Positions 7,575 to 16,368 of a stretch of DNA of 64,000 nt are shown one piece after another. Position 1 is the first letter of the stretch. Every line of letters begins with the position of its first letter. Under the pieces are notes generated by a model that saw only the letters and a program-made list of their open reading frames with translations, was not told the DNA's origin and ran no database searches. The stretch covers positions 2,436,501 through 2,500,500 of the forward strand of contig NZ_CP088285.1 of NCBI RefSeq assembly GCF_011516645.4, read 5' to 3'. Position numbers and translations under genes: made by a program. This stretch comes from Bradyrhizobium septentrionale (lineage in GTDB: Bacteria; Pseudomonadota; Alphaproteobacteria; Rhizobiales; Xanthobacteraceae).

Positions 7575-7724
7575 GGATCACTCCGTTGGCAATCGCGCCG
7601 GGCAAGGCAGCGCGCGTAAAACCGTCTCGGGTGCCATGCCGTCAACGCAGAGGCCACGGGAAAGGTCCTCTGCGGCAGGCTCTCCATCTGGCGCACATGC
7701 GCGCGTCACACTAGATGTGCTGCC

Positions 7725-8528
7725 ATGCAACACCCCGCCCTCGAGGATTTCGTCGCCGGCCACCAGCGCCTGTTTGTCCTGACCGGTGCCGGCTGCAGCA
7801 CCAATTCCGGCATTCCCGACTATCGCGACAGCGACGGCAACTGGAAGCGAACTCGGCCGGTCACCATCCAGGCATTCCTAGGTGAGGCCGCAACGCGGCA
7901 GCGCTATTGGGCGCGCAGCATGGTCGGCTGGCGGCGATTCGGCCGCGCCATGCCGAACGGCGCGCATCGTGCGCTGGCCAAGCTCGAACAACAGGGCCGC
8001 TGCGAGCTACTGTTGACCCAGAACGTCGATCGTTTGCACCAGGCCGCGGGCAGCCAGCGCGTGATCGACCTGCACGGCCGCCTCGACGTGGTCCGCTGCC
8101 TCGGCTGCTCTGCGACGATGCCGCGCGAACAATTTCAGGGTGAACTGGCGCGGCTGAATCCGGCCTGGCTCGCACTTGATGCCGCTGATGCGCCTGATGG
8201 CGACGCCGACCTCGAGCAGGATTTTTCATCGTTCGTGGTGCCGGCCTGCGAAGCCTGCGGCGGCGTGCTGAAGCCCGATGTGGTGTTCTTCGGCGAGAAC
8301 GTGCCGCGCGACACGGTCGCTTCGGCGCAGACGCATCTCGAACAGGCCGACGCGCTGCTGATCGTCGGCTCCTCGCTGATGGTCTATTCCGGCTTCCGCT
8401 TCGTGCGGATGGCCGAGCAACGCGGGTTGCCAATTGCCGCCGTCAATCTCGGCCGCACCCGAGCCGACGACCTGCTCACGCTCAAGGTCGAGGACCAGTG
8501 CGAGACCGCGCTGTCGTTTCTGCTGTAG
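7725..8528 (+). CDS. Sir2-family NAD-dependent protein deacylase
   Basis: The 267-residue protein carries the sirtuin signatures GAGCSTNSGIPDYR (NAD site), TQNVDRLHQAAG, and the catalytic histidine in IDLHGRLD. Two Cys pairs (CLGC and CEACGG) hold zinc. KPDVVFFGENVP and GSSLMVYSGF complete the fold. The GCST/PDYR variant and the C-terminal pattern resemble SIRT4-like (class II) sirtuins, which often have weak deacetylase activity and act as deacylases, lipoamidases or ADP-ribosyltransferases. No clear Shine-Dalgarno sequence is seen, and the gene is monocistronic. Confidence 0.93.
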   Translation: MQHPALEDFVAGHQRLFVLTGAGCSTNSGIPDYRDSDGNWKRTRPVTIQAFLGEAATRQRYWARSMVGWRRFGRAMPNGAHRALAKLEQQGRCELLLTQNVDRLHQAAGSQRVIDLHGRLDVVRCLGCSATMPREQFQGELARLNPAWLALDAADAPDGDADLEQDFSSFVVPACEACGGVLKPDVVFFGENVPRDTVASAQTHLEQADALLIVGSSLMVYSGFRFVRMAEQRGLPIAAVNLGRTRADDLLTLKVEDQCETALSFLL

Positions 8529-8552
8529 ATCAGCGCTCGCTCGCGTCTGCTC

Positions 8553-8849
8553 TCACGCCCGATGGCGCTGCGATTTGGCCATCGGCATGTTGGCGTTCCA
8601 GTGCGTCCAGCTCACGCTGGCGAGGCTGCGCTGGTCCGTCGCCAGCGGGCGACGGGTGCGGCGCTCATACTCGGCGATGCAGCGGCCTGACTCGCCGATC
8701 TTGCGCTGCAATTCGTCGATCGTCATCTGCGTCGCGCGGCCGCAATTGGCCTTGCCGAGCTGATCGGCCTCGATCGCCTTCAACGCCGCGCGGAGCTTTT
8801 TGAGCTGCGCGCGCTGCCAGGCAATATGGCTGTCGCTGTCTGCCGTCAT
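8553..8849 (-). CDS. Small coiled-coil protein, last gene of the min operon
   Basis: The 98-residue protein starts at an ATGA overlap with the minE stop codon, so its translation is probably coupled to minE. It has no signal peptide. The first 70 residues look helical with heptad-like spacing (WQRAQLKKLRAALKAIEADQL ... IDELQRKIGESGRCIAEYERRT split by an alanine/threonine stretch). The tail is basic. I do not recognise the family. Its position suggests a role linked to division-site placement, but this is inference from context only. Confidence 0.75.
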   Translation of the reverse strand: MTADSDSHIAWQRAQLKKLRAALKAIEADQLGKANCGRATQMTIDELQRKIGESGRCIAEYERRTRRPLATDQRSLASVSWTHWNANMPMAKSQRHRA

Positions 8850-9124
8850 GAGGCTGCCACCATCTTTGATCGTTGCACGCCGTTGGGAACCTCGATGTCG
8901 ACCTCGAGCATCGAGACGAACTTGCCGCGATCCATCCGGATCACGATCTTGTCGGGATCAAGATCGACATGTTTGGACACCACGCTCAGGATTTCCGAGC
9001 GGAGGGTCTCCAGAAGATCGGGCGCACCGCTCCGGCCACGCTCATGCGCGAGCAGGATTTGCAGCCGCTCCCGTGCCACGGGGGCGGACCCTGCACGGCC
9101 GCCAAAGAGCCGCATCAGGTTCAT
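8846..9124 (-). CDS. minE: Cell division topological specificity factor MinE
   Basis: The 92-residue MinE stimulates MinD ATPase and drives Min oscillation at the membrane. It shows the N-terminal amphipathic start (MNLMRLFGG), the MinD-contact helix (ARERLQILLAHERG) and the dimerisation beta region (LRSEILSVVSKHV, then DKIVIRMDRGKFVSMLEVDIEVP). The start overlaps the minD stop codon as TGATG. The downstream small gene overlaps in turn by 4 bp. Confidence 0.96.
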   Translation of the reverse strand: MNLMRLFGGRAGSAPVARERLQILLAHERGRSGAPDLLETLRSEILSVVSKHVDLDPDKIVIRMDRGKFVSMLEVDIEVPNGVQRSKMVAAS

Positions 9125-9939
9125 CACGCAGCCCTCCGTCGCAGCAGCCGGTCCATGAGCCCCTTTCGCTCGACCGGCACCTTCATTTCGATCTGCTCGC
9201 CCATCAGGCGCCGCACCGCGTCGCTATATGCGCGCGCCGGCGCGCTGCCGGCATTGTTCAGCGTCACCGGACAGCCGACATTGGAGGCGCGCAGCACGTC
9301 CTGGCTTTCCGGGACAATGCCGAGCAAGGGGGTCGCAAGGATTTCCAGGATATCGTCGATCGACAGCATCTCGCCGCGCGCGGCGCGGCCGGCATCGTAG
9401 CGGGTGACCAGCAGATGCTTCTCGACCCGCTCGCCGCGTTCGGCGCGGGCCGTTTTGGAGTCCAGCATGCCGATGATGCGGTCGGAGTCGCGCACCGACG
9501 ACACTTCGGGATTGGTGACGATGATGGCCTCGTCGGCGTAGCGCATCGCGAGCGTCGCGCCACGTTCGATACCGGCCGGGCTGTCGCACAGGATCCAGTC
9601 GAACTTGGTCTTGAGATCCGCGATGACACGCTTGACGCCCTCTTCGGTCAGCGCGTCCTTGTCGCGGGTCTGCGACGCCGGCAGCAGCCAGAGGTTCTCC
9701 AGCCGCTTGTCGCGGATCAGGGCCTGCGGCAGTTTCGCAACCCCTTGCACCACGTTGATGAGGTCGAATACGACCCGGCGCTCCGCGCCCATCACCAAAT
9801 CGAGGTTACGCAGGCCAACGTCGAAGTCGATGACGACGACGTTCTGGCCCATTTGCGCGAGCGCCGCGCCAAGCGCGGCGGTGGAGGTCGTCTTGCCGAC
9901 TCCTCCCTTCCCAGACGTCACGACCAAAACCTTGGCCAT
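9124..9939 (-). CDS. minD: Septum site-determining ATPase MinD
   Basis: The 271-residue MinD has the deviant Walker A motif KGGVGKTT near the N-terminus, the DFDVGLRNLD motif, and DSPAGIE as switch II. The C-terminal amphipathic membrane-targeting helix is basic (KGLMDRLLRRRAA). It binds the membrane as an ATP dimer and recruits MinC and MinE. It is the second gene of the minC-minD-minE operon, 22 bp from minC and overlapping minE. Confidence 0.98.
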   Translation of the reverse strand: MAKVLVVTSGKGGVGKTTSTAALGAALAQMGQNVVVIDFDVGLRNLDLVMGAERRVVFDLINVVQGVAKLPQALIRDKRLENLWLLPASQTRDKDALTEEGVKRVIADLKTKFDWILCDSPAGIERGATLAMRYADEAIIVTNPEVSSVRDSDRIIGMLDSKTARAERGERVEKHLLVTRYDAGRAARGEMLSIDDILEILATPLLGIVPESQDVLRASNVGCPVTLNNAGSAPARAYSDAVRRLMGEQIEMKVPVERKGLMDRLLRRRAA

Positions 9940-9961
9940 TTCTCTCTCTCCTTGTGGTCGG

Positions 9962-10678
9962 TCAGTTCAAAGCTGTGATGCGCAGCATTTCGCCCTCGAG
10001 CCACGCCTGGGCGGGCCGGTTGCGCAAGCTGTCAGAGATTTGTTCCGCGGTCTGGTAATAGCCGTCGATGGCAAGCAGCTCGGCCTCGATCCTCTGGCAG
10101 AAGATGCGAGCCGCCGAATTGCCGTTGATTCCGGCCATCGCGCGGCCGCGCAGCGTGCCGTAGACATGGATCGAGCCGCCGGCGACGACCTCGGCGCCGG
10201 AGCCGACCGAGCCGAGCACGGTGACGTCGCCCTCGGCAAACACGATCGACTGACCGGAGCGGACCGGGTTCTCCAGCAGCAGCGACGGCAATTTGCTCTT
10301 GTCCTTGTCCTTGCTTTTTTCCTGCACCTGCGGCGTCTTCGGCTCGACATGGGTGATCGCGCAGGCCCGGCCGCCGGTCAGAAGCGGCGGCATGTTGGTG
10401 CCGAGTTTCGATTCGTCGACACCCTCGATGCCGAGGATACGGATGTTGCGTTCCCCCAGATTGCCGACCAGATGCGCGATTGCGGCCTGGCTGAGATCGA
10501 CGGCCGACAAATCGAGCACGATGGGCTTGCCGGTGAAGAAGCCCGGCGACTTCGCCAGTGTCGCGTCAATTTCGGCAAGCCAGGACACGACCGGCACGAC
10601 GGGCGAGAAAACGAACGCAACATAGGAACGGCCGCGCATGCGGACCTGCTGACGTACGACCTGTTGAGTTGCGTCCAT
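9962..10678 (-). CDS. minC: Septum site-determining protein MinC
   Basis: The 238-residue FtsZ inhibitor has an N-terminal FtsZ-interacting domain (about 10-105), a charged linker rich in lysine (EKSKDKDKSKLP) and a C-terminal beta-helix. That helix contains GGSIHVYGTLRGRAMAGINGN, then ARIFCQRIEAELLAIDGYY, the MinD-binding and dimerisation face. It is the promoter-proximal gene. A CtrA-type box lies about 50-65 bp upstream of its start. Confidence 0.96.
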   Translation of the reverse strand: MDATQQVVRQQVRMRGRSYVAFVFSPVVPVVSWLAEIDATLAKSPGFFTGKPIVLDLSAVDLSQAAIAHLVGNLGERNIRILGIEGVDESKLGTNMPPLLTGGRACAITHVEPKTPQVQEKSKDKDKSKLPSLLLENPVRSGQSIVFAEGDVTVLGSVGSGAEVVAGGSIHVYGTLRGRAMAGINGNSAARIFCQRIEAELLAIDGYYQTAEQISDSLRNRPAQAWLEGEMLRITALN

Positions 10679-10728
10679 CGCCCCTGACTCGGCTGTCTTT
10701 TCGAATGGTTAACAATCGGCCCGCATGG

Positions 10729-10744
10729 TTAATCAATGGTTAAC
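10729..10744. promoter_or_regulatory. CtrA-type binding box upstream of minC
   Basis: The sequence TTAA-tcaatgg-TTAAC has the exact TTAA-N7-TTAAC spacing of the alphaproteobacterial cell-cycle regulator CtrA. A further half-site (gttaac, 10708-10713) lies closer to minC. Control of minCDE by CtrA is an inference from this match. Confidence 0.6.
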
Positions 10745-10891
10745 GAAGCTGGGTGTTTTCACGGATTTGGTTGGGAGGGGCTGACGGGAGGAACCCCCGC
10801 GAACGGACCATGACCGGCAACGCCGCGAACGGCCAGCTCTAGCCACGCTCCTCGCAACAGCCGACGGAGGCGGCAGCTCAGTTGCGTGGCG

Positions 10892-11617
10892 CTATCGGTT
10901 CGCCGCGCGCGGCTGCTGCGACATTTGCCGCAGGAAGTCGGCGGTGTCCTTGGTCAGGCCATAGCCTTGCACCTGATTCGGCCTGACGGCAGTTGATGGC
11001 GCGGACACTGAAGCCGGTGGGGCCGGCGGGGATGAAAGGGCCTGGCTCGCGTGCTGCTGCGGAAACAGCACCAAGACGACGACCAGCCCGATCACCGCGA
11101 GGGCGAATACGGCGATGGCCCCGATCACCAGCGGATCCGCCTTGCGCGGTTCGGTGGCAACGACGGGGGCCGTTAGCGACGGATCAGGCTCGACCGCGGC
11201 TTGCACCGATTCGACAGCCCGAGCGACATCCGCCGCAGCGGCCTCCTTGCCCGGCATCGTGCCGGCAACGACCAGCAACACAAAATTTGCAACCCCCACC
11301 ACCAGTCCGACCGGATTCATCAACGCCATGAACTGATCCGGCGGAAGCTTGTTCGTGATCGCGTAGGCCGCGACCAGGATCGGGATCACCAGCATCGTGC
11401 CGAGCATGAATGTTGGACCGATCCAGCCGGGCCATCCGATATCCTTGAACCGGCCCCCAACCACTGCCGCCAGCGCGATGATCACGACCGTATCGATCCC
11501 GCCCAACCCACCATTGCTGCCCTTGGTGAGGATGAAGCCCAACGCGAGATGCGCGAGCACCAATGGGACGGCATACAACCAGAAGGTCGGCTGGTCGGTT
11601 CGCTCGGGTAATTTCAT
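10892..11617 (-). CDS. Membrane protein, DUF805-like
   Basis: The start is taken at ATG 11617 (241 aa) because everything upstream in this frame is antisense to the hydrolase remnant. Segments of about 20 hydrophobic residues lie at roughly residues 10-28, 35-52, 62-85, 95-115 and 160-182. The phrase GGRFKDIGWPGWIGP resembles DUF805 inner-membrane proteins. A Pro/Ala-rich periplasmic-type linker and the tail NQVQGYGLTKDTADFLRQMSQ follow. Function is unknown and the ribosome-binding site is weak. Confidence 0.65.
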   Translation of the reverse strand: MKLPERTDQPTFWLYAVPLVLAHLALGFILTKGSNGGLGGIDTVVIIALAAVVGGRFKDIGWPGWIGPTFMLGTMLVIPILVAAYAITNKLPPDQFMALMNPVGLVVGVANFVLLVVAGTMPGKEAAAADVARAVESVQAAVEPDPSLTAPVVATEPRKADPLVIGAIAVFALAVIGLVVVLVLFPQQHASQALSSPPAPPASVSAPSTAVRPNQVQGYGLTKDTADFLRQMSQQPRAANR

Positions 11618-11734
11618 CGCCCGCCCCCAAAATGTTGGGCCTGTCTGTTCAGCCGCAACACTTTTGCAACCTGTAGGAGATGGGACGAAGCGGGTCAACG
11701 CGCCGCTGAATGCGAAAGTTGTTGCACACGCGCC

Positions 11735-12166
11735 GATGCGCCGCCACCGTTCGCCGCGGCATGGGACGACCGGATCGCGCTGGTGCGCGAGCGCGGCATA
11801 GCGCCGCTGGCCGCGCCGACCGCCGAGCGCTGGTTCGGCTCCGCCTTTCTCGCGGCGCATCCGGCGACTGCCGGCGCACTGCGCGACTGTATCAACGAGA
11901 CTGATCCCGAGGGCTTCGTCGGCTGTGCCCGCGCGATCCAGGGCCTCGCCTATCTCGACGGGGTGAAACGGCTGCAGGTGCCTCTGACGATGATCGTTGG
12001 CGCGCTCGACCAGCTGCTGGTGCAGCCGATGACGGACCTCGCGGCGATGCTGAATTGCCGGCTGGCGATCATTTCCGGCGCCGGGCATCTGCCCCAGGTG
12101 GATCACCCGGACGAGGTCGACGCCGTGATCGACCGGCATTTGCGTGCGTTCGCTCCATCGACGTGA
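11735..12166 (+). pseudogene. Remnant of an alpha/beta hydrolase (3-oxoadipate enol-lactonase-like)
   Basis: The reading frame contains the cap and C-terminal half of a PcaD-like hydrolase. It has the cap-type stretch AAWDDRIALVRERGIAPLA, ERWFGSAFLAAHP and EGFVGCARAIQGL. The LTMIVGALDQLLVQP segment carries the acid residue and the GAGHLPQVDHPDEV segment carries the catalytic His. The N-terminal half with the oxyanion hole and nucleophilic Ser (GxSxG) is absent, and the sequence before about 11735 is unrelated. A protein from a later ATG (11783) could be made, but it would lack catalysis. Confidence 0.75.
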
Positions 12167-12809
12167 CGTTTGTCATCCGCCAAGCGCAACTTGGTGGCGG
12201 CGTCCCTCGTTGCGCCGGGTGCGGGGGAGGAGCTGCCGACGATAAAACCGGCCTGTGCTGTTGCGCCCCCCCCCGCTCTGCTCGTCGCAACTGATCTCCA
12301 CGGGCCGGCGTTGGACGTTCTGGTTCAATGTCTACGAAGCTCGCTCGTCGCGCCGCCTCAATAATTCTCGGCACTGTAAGGTGCTTCACATTCAAATCGC
12401 GATCGATAGCGTTGGATGAGAACCAACGATGTGGCACCCGGCCGAGAGCAGGCCGGCCGCCGCTTGCACAGCCTTATTCCTCGCTCGCGGGCTGGATGCC
12501 AGTCAGTCCGCGGCCCCAGTTATTACTCTGAAGCGGTTTTGACACACAATGAATTGCTTGTGCCGGAAAAACTCCATGGCCCCTATGAGAGGCTTCACAC
12601 AAACTGCAAAATCCCGGGATGTTGTCGCGTCCGCGTCCGATCCGGCCCCCGAGATCACCTGCATGCTGAGCTGCGCGGATTGTCCATAAGCCACTGAAGG
12701 AGGCTGCATGGCTCAATCTGCATAACGAAGGGCAGGATTCTCAACCCGGTAATATCTCTTATCGAAATGCGACCGGGCTGGCTTCACCGCCACCCTGTCG
12801 GGCTATCCA
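12167..12809. other. Intergenic region without a supported gene
   Basis: Short frames exist on both strands but none has a ribosome-binding site, family signature or convincing codon use. Base composition is patchy and lower in GC around 12540-12620. It may be decayed DNA next to the hydrolase remnant. Confidence 0.5.
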
Positions 12810-12986
12810 TTGGTCTTTCATCCGTGGAGGAGATATGTCCGCACCGACCGCCGGCCCTCATCTGCACCTGATTCCCGGACAACCGGCCTGGCCGTCCTCA
12901 CCTACCGACGCCTTCCAACCGGGCGGCGACAGCGGCGTTTCGTCATGCTAAAATACAGACAAGGTCACAACGCGCCGGTGTTGAGC

Positions 12987-14795
12987 ATGGCAGTGCAGAT
13001 TGACCCTGTGTTGTCTCCTCAAGTGGCGCCTCCCTTTGAGCGCGCGCATCGCGCGGTGCTAGCGGCTGATGTGGTTGGTTATACCCGGCTGATGGAAGCG
13101 GCCGAGTTCGAAACCCATCAACGCCTTCGCGCCCTCCGTGTTGAAACCACGGATCCGACCATCGTCTCCCATCGCGGTGAGATCGTAAAGAATACCGGCG
13201 ACGGGTTTCTCGCCGTATTCGAGAGCCCGTCGGATGCCGTGGAATGCGCCACCGAGTTGCAGCAGGAAATCCTGCTTCGGGAAAGCCAGCATTCTCCCGA
13301 GCGTCGCATCGCATTTCGAATTGGTCTCCATTGGGAGCCCGTCATCTTCGATCTCGATGACGTCTACGGAAGCGCCGTCAATATCGCCGCGCGCCTTCAG
13401 ACGGCTGCGCCGGCGGGCGGGATCGTGATGTCGTCGGCCATGCTCGATAATCTTGATGGCGTCGGAGAACTGAAATTCGACAGCCTTGGTGACCTTCGGC
13501 TGAAGAATTTGACGCGGGCCGTCACCGCGTTCTCGTTACGATTGCCGGGGGTGGATCGCGGTGCGGCAGTCGGGTTCGCGGGCTCGCCTGCGAAACGCGC
13601 AAGACTGCCCTCGATCGCGGTCCTGCCATTCGTCAGTCTTTCAGACGATGCCGACGACAATTATTTCGCTGAGGGATTCGTCGACGATATCATCGCAACG
13701 CTCAGCAATATTCGTCATCTTCTGGTTGTTGCTCGCGGGTCGACCATGATGATCGATCGCCGCGCCGTCGATCACGGAACGGTGGCCGGCGAACGGCTTG
13801 GCGTGCGGTATTTTCTCAGCGGCAAGATCCGGCGCGCCGGCAGTCGAATTCGGCTCTCTGTTGAGCTCGGGGACTTATCGACGGCATCGGTCATATGGGC
13901 AGAAAAATACGAGACGGATATCGAGCAGATCTTCGGCCTGCAGGACGAAATCGCCCTCATGATCGTGGGTCGCATCTCGGCGCATGTGCAACAGGCCGAG
14001 GTCAAACGCGCGATGCGGAAGCGTCCCCACAATTTAAACTCGTACGATTATTTTCTGCGCGCGCTTGACCTGCTCTACAAGCTGGACTTCGCGAGCTTTT
14101 CGCGGGCTCGGACCCTGTTGGAACGGGCGCGCGAGGAGGACGACGGCTATGCGGCACCATATGCATTTTCTGCGCGTTGGCATATGCTGAACATTGCCGA
14201 GGGCCGATCGACCGATCCCGACGCCGAAGTCGCCGAGATCATTCGGCTCTCGAACTGCGCCATCGAACGCGATCCATCCGACGCACTTGCTCTTTCACTG
14301 CAAGGGCACGCGCGGAGCGCATTCCATTTTGACTATGACACGGCTTTGGACTGCTTTGATCGTGCGCTTGCGGCGTCGCCAAACAATCCCTGGGCATGGA
14401 TGTTCAGCAGCGCAACATACGGCTTCATCGGCCAGGCAGCGTCGGGAATTGAGCGCGCCGAACGGGCCATTCGGCTGTCCCCGCTGGATCAACAAGCCTT
14501 TGTCAATTATTCACGGCTCTGCCAAAATCATTATTTGAACGGCACCTATGAGGAAGCCATTCGCTGGTCGCGAAAGGCACTCAGCCTCAATCCACGGTAT
14601 GGAAACGCGATCAGGATCGCGGCGGCAAGCTTGGTGGCCGTCGGCCGGCATGAGGACGCCTCGCTGATGGCGAAGCACCATCGGTTGGTTTTGCCGCAGT
14701 TCACTGTATCTCACTATGCACCGCGTTGCCCTTTCAAAGCGGAGCAGGCCTCGCTTTACGTGCAAAGACTGGAAGCCGCAGGACTTCCTGTGTGA
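12987..14795 (+). CDS. Class III adenylate/guanylate cyclase with TolB-like and TPR domains
   Basis: The roughly 602-residue protein starts with a class III cyclase catalytic domain. Metal-binding Asp residues lie in LAADVVGYTRLM and NTGDGFLAVF, with VYGSAVNIAARLQ as a later motif. A central TolB-like segment follows (PSIAVLPFVSLSDD, YFAEGFVDDIIATLS, YFLSGKIRRAGSRIRLSVEL). The C-terminus has tetratricopeptide repeats (about residues 380-590). This architecture is abundant in Bradyrhizobium and is thought to make cAMP in response to protein partners. No transmembrane segment is seen. ATG 12945 is an alternative start; 12987 fits family starts better. Three co-directional genes follow 50 bp downstream. 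Confidence 0.85.
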   Translation: MAVQIDPVLSPQVAPPFERAHRAVLAADVVGYTRLMEAAEFETHQRLRALRVETTDPTIVSHRGEIVKNTGDGFLAVFESPSDAVECATELQQEILLRESQHSPERRIAFRIGLHWEPVIFDLDDVYGSAVNIAARLQTAAPAGGIVMSSAMLDNLDGVGELKFDSLGDLRLKNLTRAVTAFSLRLPGVDRGAAVGFAGSPAKRARLPSIAVLPFVSLSDDADDNYFAEGFVDDIIATLSNIRHLLVVARGSTMMIDRRAVDHGTVAGERLGVRYFLSGKIRRAGSRIRLSVELGDLSTASVIWAEKYETDIEQIFGLQDEIALMIVGRISAHVQQAEVKRAMRKRPHNLNSYDYFLRALDLLYKLDFASFSRARTLLERAREEDDGYAAPYAFSARWHMLNIAEGRSTDPDAEVAEIIRLSNCAIERDPSDALALSLQGHARSAFHFDYDTALDCFDRALAASPNNPWAWMFSSATYGFIGQAASGIERAERAIRLSPLDQQAFVNYSRLCQNHYLNGTYEEAIRWSRKALSLNPRYGNAIRIAAASLVAVGRHEDASLMAKHHRLVLPQFTVSHYAPRCPFKAEQASLYVQRLEAAGLPV

Positions 14796-14845
14796 ATTGG
14801 AGTGACCCGATTTGACAAAATGATCATTGGAGCTGGGAGGTTGCG

Positions 14846-15757
14846 ATGCAATTTCATTTGCGTGATGGCGGCGGGGACGGTGGCGGCGACGGCGGCGGAG
14901 ATGGCGGTGGCGGTGGTGCTGGCGGTCAGAGCTATGGCGCAGGCGGAGCCTATGTTGGTTCGCCACCGCCACAGGGCGCACCTTTCCTGATCTTCGATCC
15001 GCTGGGCGGTGAAATCCGTGAGTCGGACTTCAATTTCAATGCGGTTTTCCCTTGGTCGGGGTGGCAACCCGACCTCTTTGGCGTGATCGCCCTGGCGGAG
15101 TTCGGCGAGACCAATTGGCGCCGCTATATTCAGCACGATGGTCCGCCAACGGATCATGCAAAAATTGTTGTCGAAATTGATCAGCTGGCCGCCATGGCTC
15201 GCGACGAGCGCCCGCGCCTGATCGGGGAAATTCTCGATCAAAATGCGAGACTCCGCGGCTACTTTGCCGAGGTCTTGATGATGTCAGCGTGGTCACACCC
15301 CAACACGCTCAAGATCATTGAGATGGCGATCCGGGTCGCTCAAATGGTCGCGATTCACTTCAAGCTCAAATTCAATCGGGCTCGGCCGCAGCAGATTTGC
15401 CCTGCTCTCGTTCCGTTGATCAATTCGCCGGGGCACGCCTCATTTCCAAGCGCGCATTCGCTCGAAAGCCACCTGATCGCGCTGTCGCTTGCGGAGATCG
15501 ATCCTCAGCATACAAAAAGGGCGCTCATCGCATTGGCCGATCGCATTGGCCGCAATCGAGAGGTGGCGGGTGTCCATTACCCGAGCGATACGCGTGCTGG
15601 AAGGGAGATTGCCGGCCAGGCGTTCGATATCCTCAAAAATTGTCCGACGTTCAAGGCGACATTGATTGAGGCCAAACGTGAGCCTGGCGGGGCCGGGACA
15701 CTAACCCTGCCTTCCGGATATTCGACCTCCACCGCGAAACCGGAGGAACGATCGTGA
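14846..15757 (+). CDS. PAP2/vanadium haloperoxidase-like protein with Gly-Asp-rich N-terminus
   Basis: The 303-residue protein has the three acid phosphatase/haloperoxidase motifs at correct spacing: K173-x6-R180-P181 (KLKFNRARP), P201-S-A-H204 and R238-x5-H244-x3-D248 (NREVAGVHYPSD). It lacks the long transmembrane helices of lipid phosphatases, so it is closer to soluble vanadium-dependent haloperoxidases and acid phosphatases. Residues 8-27 are a striking tandem of GGGD units, with no signal peptide. GGGAGG precedes the start well (gggagg at about -8). The stop codon overlaps the GTG start of the protease gene. Substrate is unknown. Confidence 0.8.
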   Translation: MQFHLRDGGGDGGGDGGGDGGGGGAGGQSYGAGGAYVGSPPPQGAPFLIFDPLGGEIRESDFNFNAVFPWSGWQPDLFGVIALAEFGETNWRRYIQHDGPPTDHAKIVVEIDQLAAMARDERPRLIGEILDQNARLRGYFAEVLMMSAWSHPNTLKIIEMAIRVAQMVAIHFKLKFNRARPQQICPALVPLINSPGHASFPSAHSLESHLIALSLAEIDPQHTKRALIALADRIGRNREVAGVHYPSDTRAGREIAGQAFDILKNCPTFKATLIEAKREPGGAGTLTLPSGYSTSTAKPEERS

Positions 15758-16368
15758 CTTCAACAGCAGACGAAACCGCTTCTCTCGTGAACGCAACCTG
15801 CGTCCCGATTGAGTTGCCTCCGCTCACGCAATCAAGATGGCGGCTGCTCGACTTCAAGAACCAGCAGCAGGAAAAGTCAAACTGGTGCTGGGCCGCCGTC
15901 GCGGCGAGCGTCGCCCATTTTTATCGGCCCTCCAGCACAGTAACCCAATGCGACATCGCGAACGGACAACTGGGCCAGGATGATTGCTGCGTGGGCGGCA
16001 ACGAGACATGTAATGTCTACGGCTACCTGATGTCGTCGCTGTTCCGCGTTGGCCATTTCAGCAAATGGACGGCGCGCCGACCCGCGTCCTTTCAAGAGAC
16101 CCAGGAAGAGATCGGCGGCACACGCCCGCTATGCATGCGCATCGTGTGGAATGGCGGCGGGGCCCACCTTGTCACGATCAAAGGTTACGCCGGTGAACCC
16201 GCGCCCGGTGCGCACCAGCAAGATGACCGCGGCTTGGCGATCGCGGACCCTTGGTGGGGCCTCTCGGACATCGACGCCGAGGAATTCCCGCGCGGCTATA
16301 TCAACTGCGGCGCCTGGACGGACACATACTACACCAAGGGGGCAGCGCATGCCGATCTCAGCAGCTGA
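15754..16368 (+). CDS. Papain-like cysteine protease (C39/C70 AvrRpt2-like fold)
   Basis: The 204-residue protein has the likely triad C45 (in KSNWCWAAVAAS), H138 (in GGGAHLVTIKGY) and D165 (in LAIADPWWG). That order and spacing are close to AvrRpt2-type (C70) and peptidase_C39_2 proteases. No signal peptide or transport domain is seen. Six further cysteines (QCD, DDCCVGGNETC, PLCM) could form disulfides or bind metal. Translation probably couples to the upstream PAP2-like gene through a GTGA overlap. The next gene starts inside its 3' end. Role and substrate are unknown; processing of a neighbour product or an effector-like role is possible. Confidence 0.8.
   Translation: MTSTADETASLVNATCVPIELPPLTQSRWRLLDFKNQQQEKSNWCWAAVAASVAHFYRPSSTVTQCDIANGQLGQDDCCVGGNETCNVYGYLMSSLFRVGHFSKWTARRPASFQETQEEIGGTRPLCMRIVWNGGGAHLVTIKGYAGEPAPGAHQQDDRGLAIADPWWGLSDIDAEEFPRGYINCGAWTDTYYTKGAAHADLSS

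Noticed and set aside
11618..12139. N-terminal extension of the membrane protein frame (10892-12139)
   Set aside because: The extra residues are antisense to the hydrolase remnant. A start at 11617 gives a coherent membrane protein.
12416..12716. Short frames on both strands before the cyclase gene
   Set aside because: No ribosome-binding site, motif or consistent coding pattern was found.
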